The translations under genes and the position numbers were made by a program. Positions 52,616 to 60,110 of a DNA stretch of 64,000 bases are shown in pieces. Position 1 is the stretch's first letter, and each line of letters opens with the position of its first letter. The notes beneath the pieces were generated by a model that saw only the letters and a list, made by a program, of their open reading frames with translations, was not told the DNA's origin and made no database searches. Source of the DNA: Spirochaetales bacterium (GTDB lineage Bacteria > Spirochaetota > Spirochaetia > JABMQR01); NCBI GenBank assembly GCA_018399255.1, contig JAGYPA010000013.1, positions 1 through 64,000 of the forward strand, read 5' to 3'.

Positions 52616-53590
52616 ATGAAAAGAAGATTGATAATTGGGCTTGCTCTACTGTTTTTGGTTGCTTCTGTTTTTCCGGTGTTTTCAGCCAGTCAGGCTGAAA
52701 AAGGGGATGACACCATACGTATGGGTATTTGTCCTCCGGCAGATTCAGAGTTCTATCAGCTGATTAAATCAGGAATAGAACAGGGAATAAAAGACAGTGG
52801 AATGGAGAATGTAGAGCTGCTGTGGCAGACTCCTCAAAGCCATCAGGCAGTTGAAGACCAGCAGCGCATTGTTGAAGCGTGGATTACTTCACAGTTAGAT
52901 GCCATTGCGGTTACAACAGTTGGGGATCTCTATGCTATGGATGCTATTTTTGAACAGGCAACAAAAGCAGGAATCGATATGTATTTTCTTAATATGGCCG
53001 AACCTCAGTTGGAAGGGGTAGTCGATTATGACAATTTCATTTCATCTGTAGGCTACAATAATTATCAGGCAGCGAAAATCCTGGGAGAATGGGTGGTCGA
53101 TAATTTAGGAAACAGTGGTAAGGCTGCTGTGCTCCTTGGTACTCCTGGAGTTCATGCAAATCATAGACTTGAAGGATTTCTTGAGGCTCTCAAGGATACT
53201 GACTGGGAGATTGTATCTACACAGGAAGCCGACTGGGTACGTGACAAGGGGCAGAGTGTCGCAGAGACAATAATGCAGGCTAACAGGGATTTAGACTTGA
53301 TTTACGGACAAAATGATGAAATGGCATTGGGAGCCTATCAGGCTGTGGCAGATCGAGGTTTGACAGATTCTGTTAAAGTTATAGGGCTTGATGGCGTACA
53401 TGCGGCTGTAAAATCGGTATTATCAGGCGAGTTGACAGCAACTATGAACGTTGCTCCGAAACTGATGGGATACCAGCTGGCTACAGATATATTGAGGCAT
53501 CTTGAAGGGGAAAGTGTCCCTAAAATTCATGATATTGACGTATATGTAACGGACGCAGGCCGTGCTGCTGAGGATATTAAGGTTTTTTAG
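52616..53590 (+). CDS. RbsB-type periplasmic sugar-binding protein
   Basis: A 324-aa binding protein with a cleavable signal peptide (RRLIIGLALLFLVASVFPVF, then SASQAEKGDD) and no lipobox Cys, unlike the first system. Start at 52616 is set by AGGAGG 8 bases upstream; the frame's earlier ATG has none. Family motifs include AITVGD-like AVTTVGDLYAMDA and LIYGQNDEMALGAYQAV. The ligand is probably a pentose or hexose. Confidence 0.9.
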   Translation: MKRRLIIGLALLFLVASVFPVFSASQAEKGDDTIRMGICPPADSEFYQLIKSGIEQGIKDSGMENVELLWQTPQSHQAVEDQQRIVEAWITSQLDAIAVTTVGDLYAMDAIFEQATKAGIDMYFLNMAEPQLEGVVDYDNFISSVGYNNYQAAKILGEWVVDNLGNSGKAAVLLGTPGVHANHRLEGFLEALKDTDWEIVSTQEADWVRDKGQSVAETIMQANRDLDLIYGQNDEMALGAYQAVADRGLTDSVKVIGLDGVHAAVKSVLSGELTATMNVAPKLMGYQLATDILRHLEGESVPKIHDIDVYVTDAGRAAEDIKVF

Positions 53591-53610
53591 TATTAATCTA
53601 AACACTAGTG

Positions 53611-53683
53611 GCTCTTGCAAAAAGCAAGAGCGACGTATTGATTAGCCAATTTTCAAAAATGCGAAGCATTTTGAAATTGTCTC
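53611..53683. repeat. Double-hairpin intergenic repeat, copy 2
   Basis: Second copy of the element at 24217-24286. The first hairpin is identical (53611-53631). The second (53645-53683) has a TTTT run in its left arm and GTCTC at the right end, so pairing is slightly worse. It lies 20 bp after the binding-protein stop and 72 bp before the epimerase start. Confidence 0.85.
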
Positions 53684-53754
53684 ACTATACGAAATATTAC
53701 CGTCAGCACTTCCAGAGGGACTTATTCAGTCCCTCTGGACTGTCAGGATTGCTT

Positions 53755-54696
53755 ATGATAAAAAAAAATATTATATACAGAGGACGAAATGCCGTTTCCT
53801 TCTCCTCAGGAATAATCGAATCGGTATTTTTTACTGATTTTGGTGCCAAGTTGGTTTCTTTGAGGAATAAAGAAAATGGTTATGAATATCTATGGCAGGG
53901 TAAGAATTCAGTACATCCATTGCCAAAGTATGGATCCCTTTATGTTAATAATGATCTTTGCGGAGCTGATGATATATTTCCTTCGATCAATCCGAGTTTT
54001 TATCCGTTCTATCCCTGGCAGGGAACACATTGTCCACCTCATGGAGAATTGTGGTCTATTCCCTGGCAATTGGAGTTTCGTGATGAGTCGTTAGTTTTTT
54101 CTGTTTATGGGGTGCGATTTCCATATTACTTTGAGCGTAAGGTAAGTTTTGTTGCGGAAAATACGATACATTTTACTTATGTTTTGAAAAATCTTTCAAA
54201 TTTCGATTTGTTTGGTATATGGGCTTTTCATCCGTTGTTCAATGCTGGAAATGATTCAAGAATTGTACTGCCCCCGGGAAATTGGACAGTGGAGAGCACC
54301 CTTGATTATAAAAGTGTGCTTGGAGGTGTTGGTGCGATACATACTTGGCCAGGAAACAAAGAAAATCTACTTAATGAAAAGAATCAGCTGGATAGGTTTT
54401 ATCCTGATACACAAATCTGTGAAAAATTTTATGTTCGCGAAATTCTCTCAAAAGGAGAAGTGGAGCTGATACGTGATGGGGAGGGGCGATCATTGCGTTT
54501 TGTTTTTGATCCGGCTTTAATTCCGTATCTTGGAATTTGGAAGAATCAAGGCGGCCTGCTGGGTCAAAACAATATAGCTATAGAACCTGCTATCGGCTCC
54601 CTGGATGACTTATATGTTTCTTCAACTAGAGATAAAACAGCAGTTATTCCTGGACAGGGAGAATCTCGCTTCCATTTCAGTATTGTATTTCAATAG
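53755..54696 (+). CDS. Aldose 1-epimerase-like protein
   Basis: A 313-aa protein of the galactose-mutarotase fold: GAKLVSLRNKENGYEYLW, CPPHGELWSIPW (catalytic-type His), GIWAFHPLFNAG (second His) and a late LGIWKNQGG. Mutarotation of the imported sugar would feed the SDR and lactonase. The frame extends back to 53608 through the hairpin repeat, so the ATG at 53755, with AGGA before it, is the better start. Confidence 0.82.
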   Translation: MIKKNIIYRGRNAVSFSSGIIESVFFTDFGAKLVSLRNKENGYEYLWQGKNSVHPLPKYGSLYVNNDLCGADDIFPSINPSFYPFYPWQGTHCPPHGELWSIPWQLEFRDESLVFSVYGVRFPYYFERKVSFVAENTIHFTYVLKNLSNFDLFGIWAFHPLFNAGNDSRIVLPPGNWTVESTLDYKSVLGGVGAIHTWPGNKENLLNEKNQLDRFYPDTQICEKFYVREILSKGEVELIRDGEGRSLRFVFDPALIPYLGIWKNQGGLLGQNNIAIEPAIGSLDDLYVSSTRDKTAVIPGQGESRFHFSIVFQ

Positions 54697-54875
54697 AATA
54701 AATAATGAATGATTAATCTCTGATATTGAAATAACCTCAAGTACAATTTGCAAGCTTAACTTGCCCTTCACGGCAAGTCCCTTCAGCCAGATCTGGTGTT
54801 CCCGTAAATGATGTAAGATGATACCATACTGAGGAATGAGCATTCAGCAGTTCATACTATAAGGGGGCACAGCAG
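54697..54875. other. Gap with a small hairpin
   Basis: A 179-bp gap at the right edge of the AT-rich island. ACTTGCC and GGCAAGT (54759-54765, 54772-54778) form a 7-bp stem with a 6-nt loop but no T run follows, so termination is uncertain. No open frame of interest. Confidence 0.4.
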
Positions 54876-55472
54876 ATGGAAAAAATACCGGTACATACCA
54901 TACACAGTTTTGGGTTTCCACTTCCGGTAGTACTTGTGGGGGCAGAAGTTAACGAAAAGCCTGCCTGCCTGACCGCGGCCTGGGCGATGCCGGTGGAAAG
55001 CAGTCCGCCGATGCTTGCCGTTGCCCTGGCTCCGCACCATACCACGCTGGGAATCGATAAGCATAACGAGTTCAGCATCAACGTCCCGGGAAAAAACCTC
55101 GCTGCCGAAACCGATTTCTGCGGGATCGTATCGGGCAGCCGTATCGACAAATCATCGCTCTTCACCTATTTCCGGGGTGAACTGGAACATGCTCCCATGA
55201 TACAGGAATGTCCGGTGACCATCGAATGCCGGGTTATCAAAACCGTTAAGGTTAATCGTCATACGCTCTATATCGGGGAGGCTGTAAACGTGTATGCAGA
55301 CAGCGGACGGGTGAAGAACGGGCGTCTGCACGGCCCCGATCTGGATGCGCTGCTGCTTTCAGGAACCGACAGGAATTATTATGCTCCGGGAGATTTTCTG
55401 GCAAAAGGCTGGAGCATAGGAAAAACACTGATGGAAAAGCATACAGATGGAGGTCAGAATCATGATAGATAA
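54876..55472 (+). CDS. Flavin reductase family (NTAB/DIM6) protein
   Basis: A 198-aa FMN-binding split-barrel protein: PVVLVGAEVNEKPACLTAAW, the SINVPGKNLAAETDFCG segment and a Lys/Ser-rich FMN-site region. Members reduce flavin with NAD(P)H or bind it as a cofactor; the partner is unknown. AAGGGGG precedes the start. The next gene begins 11 bp before its end. Confidence 0.87.
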   Translation: MEKIPVHTIHSFGFPLPVVLVGAEVNEKPACLTAAWAMPVESSPPMLAVALAPHHTTLGIDKHNEFSINVPGKNLAAETDFCGIVSGSRIDKSSLFTYFRGELEHAPMIQECPVTIECRVIKTVKVNRHTLYIGEAVNVYADSGRVKNGRLHGPDLDALLLSGTDRNYYAPGDFLAKGWSIGKTLMEKHTDGGQNHDR

Positions 55473-56442
55473 GGAACGAAAGATTGATACCGTTGCCGTG
55501 TACGAGCTTCCGGCAAAAGATGCTCCCCTGGAGCTCATGCTGGAAGCGGATCCTTCCCTGGAGCAGATCCGGACCTATCTTTCCGATGCCGTTCTCTACC
55601 AGGCTGAGGCTGACGGGGAGACGGTCGGTATAGCAGCGCTGGTGGAACTGCCCGGGCAGGCTCTGGAACTGGTCAATATTGCCGTTGTTGAAGCCCACCG
55701 CGGCAAGCGCATAGGACGACGCCTGATAGAGCACATTCTGGCAGCGGCAAAAGAGAGGAACTACAAAAAAATTATCGTGAAAACCGGCACGAGCGGCATC
55801 GGCCAGCTGAACTTCTACCAGAAGCTGGGATTCCGGATGGTGCGCATCAATCCCGACTACTTTGTCCGCTCCTATCCCGACCCTATCATCGAGTATGACA
55901 TAGTCCTGCGCGACCAGGTCGAACTTGAGTACCAGCTTTTTACCTTTGAACAGTGCCGAATGGCGGTTGCGTCCTACTGGGAAACATTCGTCGCAGAAAA
56001 TCCCGAGTATGCTGACAGACCCCACACAGCATGGTCTTTCGGCTATGGCGAGTATGTGCCCAATTATCTGCTTGCTCTGGTAAAGAATGGGACAAAGACC
56101 GGCACCTCATCAGCCTTCGACCTCTACGAACTGGAAGGGGAGGAGGTTCCCCGTGCCGGGGATCTGTCCGTCGTTACCTACGGGAACGGGATGCCCGGCT
56201 GCATTATCGAGACGACCGAGGTTCGCATACAGCCTTTTGATCTGATTGGTGAGCGCGAAGCCGCCCTCGAGGGGGAAGGGGATCTCTCACTCGCTTACTG
56301 GCGCGAGGTTCATGAGCACTTCTTCCAGCGGGAGTATAGTGAAATGGGACTGCCCTTCAGCTGGAACATACCAGTGGTCTTCGAACAGTTCAAGGTTGTG
56401 TATAATCGGGACATCGTGCTGCCGGGACAGGACGGCCTGTAA
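55462..56442 (+). CDS. GNAT acetyltransferase-ASCH domain fusion
   Basis: A 326-aa two-domain protein. Residues about 30-155 are a GNAT acetyltransferase (VNIAVVEAHRGKRIGRRLIE with the acetyl-CoA loop; FYQKLGFRMV). Residues about 175-320 form an ASCH domain (FGYGEYVPNYLLALVKNGTK, then KTGTSSAFDLYELEGEEVPR and the C-terminal FEQFKVVY). ASCH domains are thought to bind RNA, and some hydrolyse N4-acetylcytidine, so coupling to an acetyltransferase is notable. GGAGG fixes the ATG at 55462. The substrate is unknown. Confidence 0.85.
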   Translation: MIDKERKIDTVAVYELPAKDAPLELMLEADPSLEQIRTYLSDAVLYQAEADGETVGIAALVELPGQALELVNIAVVEAHRGKRIGRRLIEHILAAAKERNYKKIIVKTGTSGIGQLNFYQKLGFRMVRINPDYFVRSYPDPIIEYDIVLRDQVELEYQLFTFEQCRMAVASYWETFVAENPEYADRPHTAWSFGYGEYVPNYLLALVKNGTKTGTSSAFDLYELEGEEVPRAGDLSVVTYGNGMPGCIIETTEVRIQPFDLIGEREAALEGEGDLSLAYWREVHEHFFQREYSEMGLPFSWNIPVVFEQFKVVYNRDIVLPGQDGL

Positions 56443-56497
56443 ATAGTCGGAAGCCGAAGATAATCAGCAATTGAGGAAGCATTTGAAAAAAGAGATA

Positions 56498-56546
56498 TCC
56501 CATTATGGGAACTTATATTGACTTTATCCTATATCGGTATTAATCT
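56498..56546 (+). promoter_or_regulatory. higBA-type promoter and palindrome
   Basis: Palindrome TCCCATTATGGGA (56498-56510) precedes TTGACT (56518-56523), 17-bp spacer, TAATCT (56541-56546). The -10 box touches the remnant toxin ATG at 56547, so any transcript would start inside the toxin remnant and mainly serve the downstream antitoxin-like gene. Confidence 0.6.
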
Positions 56547-56748
56547 ATGCATGTAATAAAACTAAAAACTTTGCAGGAGTTCTGGTTGTTTCACCCGGAT
56601 GCCAAAGGATCATTATCGTGTTGTCTTTAACATAAAAGGCAATCATTACCGTTTGATTGTGAAAATCAGGTACAAGACGGGAACAATTTTTATAAGATTT
56701 ATAGGGACACATGCAGATTATGACAGGATTGAAGCGGAGAAGATATAA
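56547..56748 (+). pseudogene. higB: HigB-type toxin with internal deletion
   Basis: The N-terminal piece (MHVIKLKTLQEFWLFHPDAK) and C-terminal piece (YRVVFNIKGNHYRLIVKIRY, then FIRFIGTHADYDRIEAEKI) match the ends of HigB mRNA interferases. About 30 central residues are missing and the two pieces are in different frames, so the toxin is dead. The reading ends in TAATG shared with the downstream gene start. Confidence 0.82.
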
Positions 56749-57947
56749 TGAATCCCAGAATAATTAAGACCGAAGAACAATACGAGGAGGCACTTGGGAG
56801 AATCGAATATCTCATGGATAGTCCTGAAGGAGATACTCTCCAGGATGAACTTGAACTCCTTGTTCTTCTTGTAGAAAAATATGAAAAAGAGAACTATCCC
56901 ATGGAATTGCCTGATCCTGTTGATGCAATTCGCTTTCGAATGGAACAGGCAGGACTCAGTAACAAGGACCTTATTCGTTATATTGGAAGTCAGAGCAAAG
57001 TATCTGAAGTTCTCAACAGGAAACGACCACTAAGTCTTTCCATGATGCGAGCTTTACATGAAGGTCTCGGTATTCCGGCTGAGGTGCTGCTTCAGCAGCC
57101 AGGAGAAAAAATGTCTGACAGGAAGTATGCTGTTTCAGACTTCCCTTTTACTGAAATGTTCAAAAGAGGATACTTCTCACCGGAATATTCCAGCCTATCC
57201 AGTGCTAAAGATCACTCGGAAGAATGCCTTGAACAATTTTTCACACACTTTGAGGACCGTAAGCTGCAGGTGTTCTACAGAAGAACTGATACAAAATTCG
57301 GGTCACAACACTATCTTCGGGCCTGGCAAGCCCGCATTATTAACGTGTTGGAAGAAAGGATGCTGCCTACTTATATGAAGGAGAAACTTGATAGAGGTTT
57401 TTTTCAGGAACTTGCTCATCTGAGTCTTTATAAGAACAGTGTTTTACTCGTTGAAGAACTATTGCATCACATCGGGATTCATTTTGTTATAGAGAAGCAT
57501 TTACCAAAAACATACCTGGATGGAGCCTGCTTTTTTACTCCGCAGGGCAATCCTGTAGTCGCCATGACCCTGCGCTTTGACCGTCAGGATAATTTCTGGT
57601 TTACCTTGCTGCACGAACTTTCCCATATCTATCTGGGGCATATTACTCCTGAGTCGAAGGATGTTATCATTGATGACACAAGTCGGCAGGAGGAAGCAGA
57701 TGGGCAAGAGAGGGAAGCAAATCATTTTACCTATCAGCTGATTATTCCGGATGAAGTGTGGGAGAAAAGACGGAATGAATTGTTGGGAAACGGTAAGTCA
57801 ATTATCAATTTTTCTGAAGAGATGAAAATATCACCTGCTCTCATAGCAGGCAGGTTGCGGTGGGAAGAAAACAACTACAAGCTATATCCTGAACTTGTTG
57901 GCAATGGAGAAGTGAGGAAGTATTTTCTGCAGACTGCAGGTTGCTGA
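56748..57947 (+). CDS. HigA-type antitoxin fused to ImmA/IrrE metallopeptidase
   Basis: A 399-aa protein. Residues 1-120 resemble HigA antitoxins: an N-terminal EEQYEEALGRIEYLM segment and an XRE helix-turn-helix (AGLSNKDLIRYIGSQSKVSE, then VLNRKRPLSLSMMRALHEGL). A middle region (about 125-240) leads to an ImmA/IrrE-like peptidase domain with the zinc motif HELSH (289-293) and GQEREANHFTYQLIIP, where the third ligand Glu is expected. Fusions like this join DNA binding to regulated proteolysis of a repressor or antitoxin. The partner toxin gene just upstream is deleted, so the protein is kept for some other use or is newly orphaned. Confidence 0.85.
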   Translation: MNPRIIKTEEQYEEALGRIEYLMDSPEGDTLQDELELLVLLVEKYEKENYPMELPDPVDAIRFRMEQAGLSNKDLIRYIGSQSKVSEVLNRKRPLSLSMMRALHEGLGIPAEVLLQQPGEKMSDRKYAVSDFPFTEMFKRGYFSPEYSSLSSAKDHSEECLEQFFTHFEDRKLQVFYRRTDTKFGSQHYLRAWQARIINVLEERMLPTYMKEKLDRGFFQELAHLSLYKNSVLLVEELLHHIGIHFVIEKHLPKTYLDGACFFTPQGNPVVAMTLRFDRQDNFWFTLLHELSHIYLGHITPESKDVIIDDTSRQEEADGQEREANHFTYQLIIPDEVWEKRRNELLGNGKSIINFSEEMKISPALIAGRLRWEENNYKLYPELVGNGEVRKYFLQTAGC

Positions 57948-57998
57948 CTGCAGGATGCTGGTAACTCCGGCGGCGCCGCTGAAGAGAGTATCAGCTGA

Positions 57999-58811
57999 TC
58001 ATGGGCGGCGATTGCGATAGGCTGCCGGCGTCATACCGACTGACTTCCGGAAAACCGCGTAAAACTGGCTGAGGCTGGAAAATCCGCAGGACAGGGCTAT
58101 ATTGAGGATGGAAGTATCGCTCATATGAAGCTCCCTGCGGGCATAGCGTATCCTGGTCCCGGTAAGCACTGCCGACGGCGATTTCTCATAGTAGCGCTGC
58201 ATCTGACGGGAAGCGTGCTCCCGCGAAAAACCGACCCGTTCTGTGATCGCATCGATACCCTCAGCCATATGCTCCTCACTGTTGAGCAGCCGGAAAAACT
58301 CGCGGACCCAGCCGGGAATCCGGGATGGCTGGCCGGCCGAATGCAGGCGCTGAACCAGTTCTAGAATCTGCAGAAGGAAAAGCTCCAGGGCGATACGGAC
58401 ATTAGGGCGCCCGACAAGATCGGCAAGATGATTCCTGAAAACGGAGTACTCGATTTTCCCGAGAACCCACCGCAGTTCTGCTGCAGGGTCGGAGGGAAAA
58501 TCAAATCCGTAGCGGCGGCAGAGGGCTGAGAAGGATTCTGCCGGGAAGGCAATATTGACCAGCCGAAGGCCTGAGCGGGAGGTGACGGCATGGACATCGT
58601 CCTGACGTATCAGGCAGAGAGTTTGACATTCCAGCGCATACTCTTCCCCATTAATCAGATGCGACCCGTTTCCCTCTTCAACAAGAAACAGCTCGCAGAA
58701 AGTGTGCCCGTGAACAGTTTCAGGCAGCTTGCCGGTATTACGGACATCAGCCCGGTGAATGTGATAAAACTCATCACCAGATAGAAATTCTTCTAGCCTC
58801 AATAGTTCCAT
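57999..58811 (-). CDS. AraC-family transcriptional regulator
   Basis: A 270-aa regulator. A cupin-type sensor domain (about 25-110; VHGHTFCELFLVEEGNGSHL) precedes an AraC double helix-turn-helix at the C-terminus (ITERVGFSREHASRQMQRYY and ILNIALSCGFSSLSQFYAVF, ending VGMTPAAYRNRRP). The frame runs open to 59363 only because it opposes the URO-D-like gene; ATG at 58811 is where the sensor domain begins. It is divergent from the URO-D-like gene and probably controls it and the GH31/ABC genes. Confidence 0.88.
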   Translation of the reverse strand: MELLRLEEFLSGDEFYHIHRADVRNTGKLPETVHGHTFCELFLVEEGNGSHLINGEEYALECQTLCLIRQDDVHAVTSRSGLRLVNIAFPAESFSALCRRYGFDFPSDPAAELRWVLGKIEYSVFRNHLADLVGRPNVRIALELFLLQILELVQRLHSAGQPSRIPGWVREFFRLLNSEEHMAEGIDAITERVGFSREHASRQMQRYYEKSPSAVLTGTRIRYARRELHMSDTSILNIALSCGFSSLSQFYAVFRKSVGMTPAAYRNRRP

Positions 58812-58920
58812 ACCATCACAAAACCACAAAAATTGATCAAAATCAAGGAAGAAAAATCCCGAAGGGCAGCTTACTATGAAAAAACAGCTCTTACCAGAGC
58901 GCAAGCCAAAGGAGATCAGC

Positions 58921-60063
58921 ATGACGAGCAAGGAAAGAATGATATGTGCCCTGGACCGGAAAATTCCCGACCGCCTTCCCGTTGTCACCCATGATGTCAT
59001 GCCCTCGTTTCTCGACCAGTACCAGGACGGGATAGGGGCCCAGGAATTCCTGCAGAAATACGGATTTGATCCCATCCTGATGATTAATATGTTCCAGGCT
59101 GAATCCGGCCAATGGATGGAGCAGATTGACGGCATGCCCATGATAGTTTCCGACAGCTGGCGTATTTCAGTTGAAGATGTGAGCGGAACCGAATATGAAA
59201 CCCGGCGCTTTACTATTGCCACTCCCGGCGGGGAACTCACCATGGCGCTGCAGAAAAACATCCATACCGCCTGGATATGTGAGCACCTGGTCAAGGAGAA
59301 GCGGGATTTTGAGCTGATCAGCAGGTTTGCCCCATGGTATCGGGCTGATTCCCTGGCCATCAACAGCGCAGCCGAAGAGTACGGTGACCGGGGGCTGGTC
59401 CGGGGAATAGTGCCGAGCTTCGATATTTACGGACAGCCGGGATGCTGGCAGGATTTAGCCTGCCTCTTCGGGATAGAGAAACTGATCTATGCCGCCTACG
59501 ATGATCCTCAGTGGGTGCATGCCGCACTGGCTTTTCTGCGGGACCGGAAGCTTCATTATGTTGAAAGTCTGGAGGGGACAGCCTACGATCTGATCGAGCT
59601 GGGAGGAGGCGATGCCTCGACAACCGTTATCTCTCCCTCAATTTTCCGGGAGTTTGTCTCCCCCTACGATGCCGCTATAATTGAAGCCGCACGAAAAGTC
59701 GGCCAGCGGATAGTCTACCATACCTGCGGGGGCATGATGCCGATTCTCGAAGACATTGCCGACATGCAGCCGCATGCCGTTGAAACCCTCACCCCGCCCG
59801 GGATGGGCGGAGATGTAGACCTGAAAGAGGCCAAACGCAGGATCGGCAGCCGGGTCTGCCTGATCGGCGGGTTTGACCAGGGGCGCTATTTTACCGAAAC
59901 TACCCCGCAGGAGACGCGGGCGCAAGTGCGGGAAGCCTTTGAGGCTGCCGGAAGCGACGGCGGATTCATCATATCCCCCTCCGATCACTTTTTCGCAGCA
60001 CGGGACGATCTGCTGAGAGCCTTTGTCGATGAGGCCCACAGGTGCGTTTACCCAGAAAGCTGA
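58921..60063 (+). CDS. URO-D/MtaA-like protein
   Basis: A 380-aa URO-D-superfamily protein, opening MTSKERMICALDRKIPDRLP behind AAAGGAG; an earlier in-frame ATG (58876) lacks support. It has the classical H267-T-C269-G-G motif of the corrinoid-methyltransferase branch and a later Cys in RVCLIGGFDQG. It retains IELGGGDASTTVISP, typical of these proteins. Again it is beside a glycosidase and an ABC importer rather than corrinoid genes. Substrate unknown. Confidence 0.82.
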   Translation: MTSKERMICALDRKIPDRLPVVTHDVMPSFLDQYQDGIGAQEFLQKYGFDPILMINMFQAESGQWMEQIDGMPMIVSDSWRISVEDVSGTEYETRRFTIATPGGELTMALQKNIHTAWICEHLVKEKRDFELISRFAPWYRADSLAINSAAEEYGDRGLVRGIVPSFDIYGQPGCWQDLACLFGIEKLIYAAYDDPQWVHAALAFLRDRKLHYVESLEGTAYDLIELGGGDASTTVISPSIFREFVSPYDAAIIEAARKVGQRIVYHTCGGMMPILEDIADMQPHAVETLTPPGMGGDVDLKEAKRRIGSRVCLIGGFDQGRYFTETTPQETRAQVREAFEAAGSDGGFIISPSDHFFAARDDLLRAFVDEAHRCVYPES

Positions 60064-60080
60064 AGGCGTTCACGCTGATA

Positions 60081-60110
60081 CCGCTGCCGCGCTGATTCCG
60101 CTGCCGCGCT
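60081..60110. repeat. 17-bp duplication at end of GH31 gene
   Basis: ccgctgccgcgct occurs twice with a 17-bp period (60081-60093 and 60098-60110) between the convergent URO-D-like and GH31 genes; the second copy touches the GH31 stop codon. Confidence 0.7.

Noticed and set aside
55252-56025. 257-codon minus-strand frame
   Set aside because: Antisense to the GNAT-ASCH and flavin reductase genes; no motifs.
58812-59363. N-terminal extension of the AraC-type regulator
   Set aside because: The extension lies opposite the URO-D-like coding sequence and has no resemblance to sensor domains; ATG at 58811 is the natural start.
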